Program-made: the position numbers and the translations under genes | Notes under the pieces: model-generated | Databases searched by the model: none | Seen by the model: only the letters and a program-made list of their open reading frames with translations | Told to the model about the DNA's origin: nothing | Source: Paraphysomonas bandaiensis | Lineage: Eukaryota > Chrysophyceae | NCBI GenBank assembly: GCA_965644295.1 | Contig: CBFFRP010000447.1 | Coordinates: forward strand, 1 to 35,997 | Direction of reading: 5' to 3' | DNA length: 35,997 bases | Part shown: piece by piece, positions 10,601-24,500 of the stretch | Position numbering within the stretch: position 1 is the stretch's first letter | How the letters are laid out: the number at the start of each line of letters is the position of its first letter

Positions 10601-13600
10601 GGCACACATGTACTGTTACCGATTGTGAGCGGCCTCAAATTGTTTCTTTTCTGTTTTGCAAAGTTCACTGTTGTGAGGTGTGCTTGAAGCTTGACAGTGT
10701 TAGTGGCTCATCTCGCACAGTTCAACCTTCTAACTTCTGCGAACGACATAAATGCAATGCATCAGGATGTCACAATATGAGATATGATCAAATGAAATAC
10801 TGTTTGAAACATACCTGTGAATATTGCACAGAATTTGTTTCGAAAGAAGGATCTCGCGTATGTCAATCTCATCAATGCAATTATCACGAAGAAGATTGCC
10901 ATGATGCAGTAGTTTGCTCCAGTGATGGACGATTGTCATCATTTTGTGCCACACATACATGCCGATTCTGTGTGCTAGATATGGATACAAATTTGACTCG
11001 TGATGTTTATGCACCGTGGTTTACGTGTGCGCATCATCCTGTTTGCCAGGGTGTCTCAGAAAATGGAGAAGCGTGTCGGCAAGTACTGTCTGACAAGGGT
11101 GCAATGTGGTGTGTAAAGCATGACCCTGATAAAACCACTTGCTGTGGTATAACAACGAAAGGAAAACTATGCAAGACCGCAAAACCTAATGATGTAGCGG
11201 GAATGTGGTATTGTGAAGCTCATGCTTCTCAAGCTGATTATGATGAACCGCCTCCAGTCAAAGATTCAGTAAATGATTCTAATATGGCCGCACAGGCAGT
11301 GCTGATGGAAATACCAAAGCAGGTGCATGCTGGTGAGCCACTCATACCGCTTGGGAATTCCTTCGCTGTTCGTAAATGTCTAATTGAAAAATGCGATATA
11401 TTAGTTGCAGCTTTAGATGCCTCGGAAAGAGATACAATCCAATGTCCATATCATGCTGCAATGGCAGCTTTCACATGTGAAGTGGAGGTTACAAAAGAAG
11501 AGTACATATTGGATGCACTTGTACACGATAAGGCCACCGTGAAAGGTATGTGCGTGGTGATAATTCTCCTAACAAAGTAATATGATAAAATTGTTTATGT
11601 ACCGAAGCAGCATCGAATGCAGAAGGAAAAGAAGTGACTACGTCAGCAACAGTTGGGGACTACCAATTTGTGCATAATATTGCTGGAGAGGAATTTTTGG
11701 ACGAACCAATGGTGGCTGAAAATATGGATGAAGTAGAATATGTCGATGATGAAGATATCTACAGCGATGAAAATAGTTCAGGTGTGGATGAAGTGGTTAG
11801 TGAGAATCAAAAGCACCTGCGCGATATTTATTGTGAAGATGAAGAAGAAGATGATGGCATCATCTGTGAAATTAATTCAAAGCTATTTCATGTAGAAGTA
11901 GAAGATAAAGATCTCTCTCATGAAATGCTACAGACCTTATATGAGAATAGTACGGGTTGGAATTGGCATATGTGTATCACCACAAGACAGAGAGAGGTAT
12001 ATATGTTCATAGTGCGAGTTTCGGAATGGATGAGAAGGCTTTGTGAGAAGGCGGAAGAGTATGTAGATGAGGTGAGGTTGCGAAGAGAAGAGGCTGCGAG
12101 TCATGCTCTCAAATCTGCAGTCATTGTCGGGGGGACAATTGTTGGTGCTGCGAAGCGCTTAGTGGCCCTCCGTGCAGCTGAGCCCTTTGCGATTATTGTG
12201 GAAGAAGCATGTGAGGTCATGGAGCCGACTTTGGTTGCTGTCCTTGCAGTGAAATCGGTAATGAAGTTGGAACTCATTGGGGACCATCGTCAACTACCTG
12301 CTGTTATTAACAATTGTTGGTATGACTTGGAAATATCGAAACCATCAAATAATATCAATATTTCTCTCTTCCAGCGGCTGATAGAAGGACATGATGGTAT
12401 ATGCACGGTCTTAGAGGAACAACGTCGCATGCGCAGATGTATATCAAATCTTACTAAGTCTCACTATTCAGACCTCGTCGACATCATTGATAGCGACTGT
12501 ACTTTCAGGCAAAAGGTTGGGGATAGGGTTCTTTGCAGAGAATCGCGAAAGAAAATACAGGCAAGGTGGGAAGATCGTGGTAGATCTATTCCCGGTATGA
12601 AATCCTGTATATATTTCTGGGATATGGTGGGTAACACCGAGTCCAAGCGAAAGGTTGGCCTATCCGCCTGCAACGAGAATGAAGCTTCAGCGATCGTGGA
12701 ACTGGTGAAGTTTCTTTTGCTCTGTGGCGTTCCTCCATCTACCATCACTATAATTACTCCATATCAAGGGCAAAAGCGCATTCTTGTTAAAATGTTCAGA
12801 GCCGAGAAATGTTTGCCAAAAGACTTTAACATGTCTGCATCCTCCTTCATATCCACAGTGGATAGGTATCAGGGGGACGAAAATGATATTGTTATTTTAT
12901 CTCTTGTGCGAGCAAAGAGTGGAAATAGATTTATTGCTCTCAAGAATCGTTTCATCGTTGCTACCTCTCGAGCTCGACTTGGATTTTATGTGGTAGGATC
13001 TGTTGGCGCTGTTATGCAATCTCAGAGTACTCCTCATTCTCGAAATATGCCAACTCATTGGTCGGAGTTTGTAGAACACCTGCAGCAAAATGATAGGAGT
13101 GGATGCGACAACTTCAGTGGGAGTAGATGTGGCCCGGAGTTGCCAGTTTGCTGCCCTATGCATCGTTGTAGCACTTTACTTATCTCGTCGAAATCGGTAT
13201 CGAGAAAGTTTCCCTCCATTGATAATTGGAATACTCTCTGTTCTGAACCATGCCGTGTACGCCTACAATGTGGACACGACTGCCCTTCTACATGCCATTT
13301 TCTCTCTCCTGATGATCATGGACAATGTATAGAAGTAATTAAGCGGCCATGTGAGCGTCACAGTGAAGTTCCTCTTCCATGCAAAGAATTTGGACACTCA
13401 CCAAATTTATGGAAATGCGAAATACTTGTTGTTTATAAGTTCGAAAAGTGTAGCCACAACTTAAAGTTGAAATGCCACGAGGTCACTGAGATTGAGCATG
13501 GTAAGTGTCCTCCTCGCTGTGAAGTAGTTGTCAGCGATTTTATTATTTCATCATGCGGACATAAGATTGTAAAACCGAAATGCTATGAGCGGCAACAATA

Positions 13601-16600
13601 CGAAATCAATCCACCCCATTGCAATACTGTGATAAAGGTTCAACTCCACTGTGGTGATCATACAACTGAGTTACCATGCTCCGAGGCTGCCAAGGAGTTG
13701 TCTTCCCCAACACAGTGTCTTGAAATGACCAATAGCATACGCCCGCGATGCTTGCACCCAATATCTTTGCGTTGTTTTGAGAAAACTCATTTGAAGAAAT
13801 TGTGGGAAGAATCATCTGGGTGTGCTGCAATACAAAACACAATTCGCAATGAAACTACTACTGTCGTAATGGAAGGTGTGCATTATGGACAAGGCGAGGA
13901 TCAACTCTTGCCTTCAATAAACGTCAAGCGTTGTACTAGACCTGTACGTTTCCAGCGTAAATGTGGGCATATTATAACTAGAGTTCCTTGCGCTGAAGCA
14001 TTTGACTATGCGAATGGGGTAAAATCATTACAAGAGTGCACTGAAAAAGTAGAAGACTTTTGTCCCATCTGTCGAAGCCAGATACGCATCCCCTGTTGCA
14101 AAATCGAGTGTGTAAAAAAGTGGAGGTGGCAAAGTCTGTTTGACTTTGTTGAGGGTTCAGTAGTTGCTCAGGAGTCTCGAGTAAAGCATGTTATGCTTTC
14201 CGCTGAAGACAAAGAGATATGCGACATTCTGAAAAGGTGCAAATGCATTGGTGAGATAACGCTCGCTCGACAGTGTCACCCCAGCCATCGCATGAGGTTT
14301 AATTGCTACGCCCTCTTACAAGTTATCCTAGATCCTACCATGTTAAAACCATGTGAGGAAGTCGTATTACGACAGCTGAGGTGTGGACATGAGGCTAGTG
14401 TGCCCTGCAACAAACCCGATCCAGAGTGTCATCAGAAACCGGAAGAGTTATATATGTTTAAAAGTTGCAAACATCGTATCGAACTGCAGACATGCAGCCA
14501 GTTACAGAGTTATCGTAATGGCTCAGTACGAGTTGAGTGTAAAGAACTTTTGAGGCATCGTCTATACCGCTGTGGACATAATGTGACTATTCCATGCCAT
14601 CTGGCCCAAACACTGAAGCAGCCAACCGTGGGCCTTACTTTAGGTAACAGAGTTACGGATGCAACAGCAGTCGTAGAGGTAGGGATCCCTTACTGCAATC
14701 GATGTTCCGATGTAGTATGTGAAGCCAAAGTATCTCTTCTGCTGAAGTGTGGCCATGAGTTGGCCAATATAGACTGTGATAGTGCATTTGCTTATGCGCG
14801 AGGCGATGCTGAACCACCATTATGCAGAAAAGTGGTGTCATGGAAGAGTCCCATATGTGGGCACGATGTTAGCATTCATTGTTGTAATGTTGATACCGTA
14901 AAAGATTGGAGACCCTGGATAGAAGGGATGCCACGAGTTATCAGTAATACTTTTTCTTATCCGTTACCACCTCTGGACATGTCAAAGCGTCATGGCGATT
15001 ATTTTTCATGTGATGCTGAGGTTACTGTACTGTTTGAGGAGTGTCAGCACAGTCATGTTTATCTCTGCTCAACTCTATTTGAGAAACCGCAAGGCTTGCA
15101 GTGTACAGAGGAAGTTATTTTCCAATGCATTCGAGGTTGCGGAGCTGATATAAAAATGCCTTGCTATAGGCATCGACAACTTACAAAGGAACAGTTGATG
15201 GAAGTCTGCGACAATACTATCACTGCTACGTGTCAAGAATGTGGAATCAATGACGTCGATGTTCGCTGCAGTAATCAGCATTATGTTGAGTGTAAAAGAA
15301 CTGTTTCGTGTACTTTGTCATGCCAACATCAGGTCTCATGGCACTGTGGAAATGACATTGACCCTAGGAAAGGAGAAACTGGAGGTTCACCACCTTCGTT
15401 GAACGACCTGTGTCCTCATTGTGTGCGTGATGCATGGGCTTATGAAACGAATAGTATAGTGTTAGATCAAACAACTTTACATGACGTAGCCCGAGAAATG
15501 ATAATAGAGAATATTGAGGGTGGCGAAAAAGCTATAGTTTCAGAAGAAAATATTTCTATTCCCAAATTTTCTGAACTGCAAAAAGTTCGCGGTAAAATTA
15601 TTTTGAAGTTACTGGAGGCGATGGAAAACCAGAACTGTGATAGGTTCTTGCCTCCCGAACCTTACACCACCTGTATTTCTCAGTACATTCGAAAAAATTT
15701 CGATATCGTGTTTTTAGAGGTTCCTTATGACCGTAAACCTGATGCTACAACAGTTTGTCGCCGTTTCAACACCTCGAACACAGTATATGGGCAAGGGGTG
15801 GAAGCCCACCTTTTTCAAAAGGAATTAATTCACAACCTCGCTACATCCCATGGTCGAGTGAAATTATGTGTGGGGCTTGCCTACTCTAAGAGAATGCTAT
15901 GTAATGAACTGCCATGGGTAATCGGTAATGGAAGCGAAAACGTTCGCAAGCGAGCCAATAAAATGATGCATGAAAGTAGGAAAAAGGGATATGATTGCGT
16001 GGAAGTAAATACCGCTGATGGTAAAACGCTGAGCAAAAGAGTGTACTGGGAACCGGGAGCAATTATTCCGATATCTATATTGGAGTTACAACTTCATACT
16101 TCCTGTCCAGTGTGTTGGAATTATTACGCTCGCGACAGTTTGAACGGGGCAATATGCTCCGAGGGACACTTTCTTTGTTGGGACTGTTTTGGAGAGTACT
16201 TACAAAGTGCGAAAAACGACGATGCAATCAAATCCTACGTGGATTCAACTTGCAAGCTATGCTGCCCTGAATGTAATAAAGGGTATGATGTTATCCATCT
16301 TATATCGAACGAATCTCCGAAGCATATGTGCAACCAGCTCTTGGAAGTACAGCGAGAAATAGAGCTACGAAAACACGAAAGTACTGTTTTACAAGAAGCA
16401 CGCGAGGTATATGATATATTTGTGTACAGCAATGCTGTGTTGACTGTCAATGGTGTAATAGGCTTATGATAAACAACTACGCGAGGAGATTAAGCGTATT
16501 GAAGAAATGAATGAACTTGATCGTCAGGTTCACATTCTTCGTCGGATAATTGAGGAAGATATTTTAACTCAAAAGTGTCCCCGATGCAAGCAAGCATTTG

Positions 16601-16899
16601 ATACTTTTGACGGTTGCTTTGCTTTGACTTGTTTGCGAAATAATTGCGGTGCAAGTTTTTGTGCGTGGTGTCTTAAGGATTGTGGGCATGATGCACACCG
16701 ACATGTGGCCCACTGCAAGTATGGACATGGCGACGTCTTTGGAAGTATTGAAGAACTTAATAAAGTTCGAAAGCGGCGCGCCCGTCGGAAAATTCTGGAT
16801 TTGGTGATGCAAAAACCCAAGCAAGTAAAGAAAAAACTTCAGGAATTGATGAAAGTTGTATTTGATGAGGATCTGGACAAACTTCGGATCGACGAATGA
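7606..16899 (+). CDS. Giant ZNFX1-like helicase with zinc arrays and RING/RING2-like C-terminus
   Basis: Three exons, 7606-11545, 11608-16406 and 16462-16899, join in frame to about 3058 residues (introns 62 and 55 nt). In order: a basic low-complexity tail (1-125); a helical region with a W-x2-LP...LRPSY...Y block like the ZNFX1 region before the helicase; Walker A GPPGTGKS (700-707); a Cys/His-rich insertion (about 904-1212) of CxxHxC-type modules; the remaining SF1 motifs VEEACE (1511-1516), GDHRQLPA (1538), VDRYQGDEND (1731) and VATSRAR (about 1764); NFX1-type Cys/His repeats (about 1855-2580); a RING-like CPVC...C..GHFLCWDC (from 2813); a coiled coil; and CPRC...DGC...FCAWC (2952 on), like RING2 of RBR ligases with Cys2965 in the catalytic position. 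ZNFX1 relatives bind RNA in small-RNA inheritance or antiviral sensing. The ubiquitin-ligase role is inferred. The first acceptor is a NAGNAG site, so length may vary by one residue. Confidence 0.88.
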
Positions 16900-18683
16900 A
16901 CTACAAGTAGCCTACATCATGCTTTTCTTTGCACAATTATTCAATTTGCACCTGTACATGAGTTGTCGTACACAGCTCTGTGTTTGCAAGAGATATGTAG
17001 TATATTGCACAAGATCTCATACGAACACCAATAGGGGAAGGTGATATCCTTGTTCTATCCTCTACGCATTTTTAATATATAGTAGTAGTACAATGATAAA
17101 GTTGAATATGATGTGATAAATCAAAGGAAAATATTTCACAAATAGAAATGTTGCAAGGCGTTTAGTAAAGCTTATGTGATAGGAAAATATTAATATTTCA
17201 ACGTATACCAACTCAACTATCCTTAAATTTACTAGCAGAATTTACTTAGGTTTGCTACTTGCTCACCCACTGCAGATTATTGGCTGAGTGTATAGAATGA
17301 GAAATTTTGGTTGTACAATCTTATCTTCATTGAACACTACCACTTGAATATGAATATAGTAGTCAATCACGACTCCTAAATTCTTATCGTGTTGTCATTG
17401 AACACGCTATATTTGTTGAACATACAGCTGTCATACGTCATACTTGGTGTCTTATCTGATAAAATGTTACATCTGTGCTTTCTCGATAAACCACTTACAG
17501 TGTCAAATAGTGATGGTACCCTATATCCTAAGATAACAGACAACGTTGTGTGTAGTGGAAGCAATAGTGCATAAGCATGGAGGATTGGTCACAGTCGTCA
17601 AAATCTGACTCAATGGGTCTCATTCTAATAATTCTCAGTAAACTAATCTCTTCCAACCTTATCTATACAAGCCATACCCTGCTCATTTGACACTCTTCAG
17701 AAGGCAGAACCAGCGGCACATGGAGCATGCAATGCGTTGATGTCATTACAATTGATGACATCTAACAGGACACTACAAACCCATTCGGGAGCTCTGTAGT
17801 AGTCGATACGAATGGTGTGAAGTAGTGCCAGACACCATGCTCCTTGTGCATGAAGTATTACAACTAACACCGGATGCAACGCGAACATGGGTATTTAAGC
17901 CTCCTCAGTGAGTGAAGAGATATTGATAGTTGTATCTCCTCCTCCATGTGTACAGGTGATATATATATGATAGGGAATAGTGCAAAAGCCTTTTTATAAC
18001 ACTTGACACTTAATGCAACTTATTATTATTATTGCAGCTCTCTAAACTCTGCTATATCTAAAAATCCATATCCTGTCCCTATTTTCTCATAGCTAATTCT
18101 AGAAGCGGTTTCCCAACCACAAATAGTAGTCATATAGAAATCAGAAATCCCTTAACTTTCTACCACCTTGTCCTATATCATCCTACAGAATACCACCATA
18201 ATACCGTACGCGTTATATTAAAGTCCATTATGTCCGGATAGTCATCCCAACCCTATATTTAGCATATCTTCTGATCTCATCATAACTACCATCTATGTCT
18301 CATCTAATATTACAACCTGCACTACTTCATCCTTCTCCTTATACCAAGCTAGCTTCCAAAATCACCCACACTCATCATACCCAATTTTGCTACAAAAGCT
18401 TTCACATTGGGTTAGCAAGACAATATATTGATGTTGATTTCTTTATGGATTATATAGTGAATGGCGTAGTTCTTAATACACTCATAGCAGAAATAAATAC
18501 CGTACGCATAGCTAAACGACGTCCGACACGTAATCGAATAGACAGCTGAGCTTCTCCAACGGCTTTGTCCCCGCCACCACTAAATCCAGACAGTCAGGTA
18601 TCAAAATATTCTGCGTCAATCCAAAGAACAGGGAGAACTGGTCTTTATCGCCAGCATGCAGTATGCATAACAAAATAGCGACG
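16900..18683. other. Convergent intergenic gap (helicase / Rpt2)
   Basis: This is AT-rich 3' flank of two convergent genes. A 63-codon frame on the minus strand (17697-17888) sits in a slightly GC-richer patch but matches nothing I know. Another at 18295-18549 (plus) is low-complexity. No copy of the dispersed repeat was seen here, unlike the other convergent gaps. Confidence 0.45.
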
Positions 18684-20473
<1,790 letters not shown>

Positions 20474-21337
20474 AGTTTGTTATTGTTTGTTAAGTATAAG
20501 CGATAGCGCATACCGTCGCGTTGATTGGGGTTACTCATGTCGGGCTCGGCTTAATTGGACGAGTAGCTTATGATGAATATGAAGATGCATGCAGACAACT
20601 CAAGAGCATAAACAACACTGCCGATGAACCTTCCTACATAATACATAAGGAGCAGCACCACTGGAAGTACTATACGACTGTACGTACGTACATACATACC
20701 TACATGCATACATACATACATACATACATACATACATACATACATACATACATACATACATACATACATACATACATACATACATACATACATACATACA
20801 TACATACATACATACATACATACATACATACATACATACATACATACATACATACATACATACATACATACATACATACATACATACATACATACATACA
20901 TACATACATACATACATACATACATACATACATACATACATACATACAATACATACATACATACATACATACATACATACATACATACATACATACATAC
21001 ATACATACATACATACATACATACATACATACATACATACATACATACATACATACATACATACATACATACATACATACATACATACATACATACATAC
21101 ATACATACATACATACATACATACATACATACATACATACATACATACATACATACATACATACATACATACATACATACATACATACATACATACATAC
21201 ATACATACATACATACATACATACATACATACATACATACATACATACATACATACATACATACATACATACATACATACATACATACATACATACATAC
21301 ATACATACATACATACATACATACATACATACATACA

Positions 21338-21368
<31 letters not shown>

Positions 21369-21526
21369 CATAAATACATACATACATACATACATACATA
21401 CATACATACATACATACATACATAAATACATACATACATGCATGATTCGTCAGTTGGGTTCTGTATGTTGATGGAATGGAACATCGTGTAGGTGGTATTT
21501 AAGTGAGATTAATCACATCTATTAAA
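20474..21526. other. Divergent gap between Rpt2 and the lipase gene
   Basis: This upstream region of both genes is mostly occupied by the tetranucleotide array at 20684-21441. About 85 bp of unique sequence remains on the lipase side and about 210 bp on the Rpt2 side, which may include the alternative Rpt2 first exon (20514-20538). Confidence 0.5.
20684..21441. repeat. (TACA)n tetranucleotide microsatellite, about 190 units
   Basis: Near-perfect TACA repeats run for about 750 bp, with imperfect starts (TACGTACGTACATACATACC) and a few interruptions: an AATAC slip at 20947, a CATTACAT at 21338, and CATAAATAC at 21371 and 21423. Long open frames across it on both strands are artefacts of the repeat, because a 12-bp period has no stop codon. 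It lies between two divergent genes. Confidence 0.97.
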
Positions 21527-24500
21527 ATGCCCCATGAGTGGAGGGCTCTCGTCAGTGCCGTCAGTCGGCATATGCCCGCATTGTTTACGAGGCTACTGGA
21601 GGTTGTGGACATCGTGTTCGGACCCAAACAGGTACATCCTTAAGGAAATATACGTACACTCAGAAACACTAACCGCTATGTGTATGTTATAGTTATATAC
21701 ATGGTTATGTGTATGTTATAGTTATATATGGTTATGTGTATGTTATAGTTATATATATGGTTATGTGTATGTTATAGTTATATACATGGTTATGTGTATG
21801 TTATAGTTATATATGGTTATGTGTATGTTATAGTTATATATATGGTTATGTGTATGTTATAGTTATATATATGGTTATGTGTATGTTATAGTTATATATA
21901 TGGTTATGTGTATGTTATAGTTATATATATGGTTATGTGTATGTTATAGTTATATATATGGTTATGTGTATGTTATAGTTATATATATGGTTATGTGTAT
22001 GTTATAGTTATATATATGGTTATGTGTATGTTATAGTTATATATATGGTTATGTGTATGTTATAGTTATATATATGGTTATGTGTATGTTATAGTTATAT
22101 ATATGGTTATGTGTATGTTATAGTTATATATATGGTTATGTGTATGTTATAGTTATATATATGGTTATGTGTATGTTATAGTTATATATATGGTTATGTG
22201 TATGTTATAGTTATATATATGGTTATGTGTATGTTATAGTTATATATATGGTTATGTGTATGTTATAGTTATATATGTGGTTATGTGTATGTTATAGTTA
22301 TATATATGGTTATGTGTATGTTATAGTTATATATGGTTATGTGTATGTTATAGTTATATATATGGTTATGTGTATGTTATAGTTATATATATGGTTATGT
22401 GTATGTTATAGTTATATATATGGTTATGTGTATGTTATAGTTATATATATGGTTATGTGTATGTTATAGTTATATATATGGTTATGTGTATGTTATAGTT
22501 ATATATATGGTTATGTGTATGTTATAGTTATATATATGGTTATGTGTATGTTATAGTTATATATATGGTTATGTGTATGTTATAGTTATATATATGGTTA
22601 TGTGTATGTTATAGTTATATATATGGTTATGTGTATGTTATAGTTATATATATGGTTATGTGTATGTTATAGTTATATATATGGTTATGTGTATGTTATA
22701 GTTATATATATGGTTATGTGTATGTTCTAGTTATATATATGGTTATGTGTATGTTATAGTTATATATATGGTTATGTGTATGTTATAGTTATATATATGG
22801 TTATGTGTATGTTATAGTTATATATATGGTGATGTGTATGTTATAGTTATATATATGGTTATGTGTATGTTATAGTTATATATATGGTTATGTGTATGTT
22901 ATAGTTATATACATGGTTATGTGTATGTTCTAGTTATATATATGGTTATGTGTATGTTATAGTTATATATATGGTTATGTGTATGTTATAGTTATATATA
23001 TGGTTATGTGTATGTTATAGTTATATATATGGTTATGTGTATGTTATAGTTATATATATGGTTATGTGTATGTTGTAGCTATCATTGTTTTTTTGGTGCG
23101 TGTTTTAGTTTTATTCTTGTGTGACTGTATCTTGTGTATTTTAGTTATGGGGATGTTATGGTTATGTGTATTTTTGATCCGAATGTACGGAGTAACATGT
23201 TTTAGTTGTGTGTGCGTTATAGCTTTATATATATTATTGTTGAATATATTTTTGTTGCATGAAAGTTATGGTTATGTGTATATTATTGGATTTAGCTATA
23301 TTTACTGTGTGTGTAAAGTTTATTAGAATAGTGTTTTATTTATGGTTATTTACATGTATACAGGTGGTGAAACACGTTTTGCTTGCGGCAACTGCTCAGT
23401 GTATTATAGTTGGAGTACACCGTTTAAGCATGGGGATTGATTTTGCGTGGAGTCTTGTGCACCGTAAAAGTGCAGAGAAAAGAGCTCTCACATGGCGAAT
23501 GCAACAGGCGACTGACTTTTTTGCATGGCGTCGTATAGCTGAAGAACTGGACGATATGCTAGGGAACACGGAGTGGATTGAAGAGGATTCGTCACCTCTA
23601 TATGACTGGCGGGTTCTGTCGAGACGAGCAGCACAGATCCAGCACATGCTGTACAGTCGTGATACATTTGGACTCATGTTCCGACTCAGAGGGGCCATTA
23701 GCAGGGATCAGTACGGTATGCAGAATCATGGTTTATTTTCTCGTGCACTCAGCGGTACCAAACGACTGATACAGCAGTATCATGATTACGTAACCACAGC
23801 GTTGCAATTTATTGCCGATAAAGATCCTGATTCTGAGGTGAAACTGACAACAGTTACTGGAAATTTCATCATTGAATTGATTATTAGGTGCCCACTGATG
23901 CGAAGTTGGCATTTTTTAATGAAACCAGGCATTGCTATGGCCGGACAGCTCTACTTCTTTCTGGGGGTGCGTATCTGGGATTTTACCATATAGGCATTGT
24001 TAAGGAATTGCACGACCGGGGATTGTTACCCCGTGTTATATCGGGAGCAAGTGCTGGGAGTCTCATCGCGGCTGCTGTGGGGTACGGACGTGCATGTGTG
24101 CCGGAGTGTAGATTTTACTATTATTAGCCGTTTTTTCAACATCGCTGCCATGCACACATGTATATAGACGTGCGTTGTAGTGTGGTAATATATAGGATTG
24201 GCAACTTGTTTGTGGAAAATATGAATTATTGCCCACTGACCAGTGTTACATAATTTTATCTATGACAACTGGATTTGCGTAATGTCTGCTGTAGGGTCAG
24301 AAATGATGAAGAGCTCGATGCCCTCAATGAATACACTATTCCTCGCTTGGACCACTTTTTACATGACTGGGAGATTCCTGGTCCTTCCGCAAAGTGGTTA
24401 AGTAGGCGATATTTGGAACGAATTATACCAGAAAAGTATCACTACCTCGTCTCCTTTTTTTTTGGCGTACTTGTGGACAGAAGATCATTTATTAAACTTG

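Noticed and set aside
17697-17888. 63-codon minus-strand frame in a GC-richer patch
   Set aside because: No recognisable motif, no splice partners and no length support; left as an unassigned part of the gap.
20521-21471. Open frames of 240-316 codons of TYIH or MYVC repeats on both strands
   Set aside because: They are translations of the TACA tetranucleotide array; the 12-bp period has no stop codon, so they are open by arithmetic, not by selection.
21675-23080. CRISPR-like regular repeat
   Set aside because: Units are contiguous with no unique spacers, lie in a eukaryotic intron and have no associated genes; it is a minisatellite.
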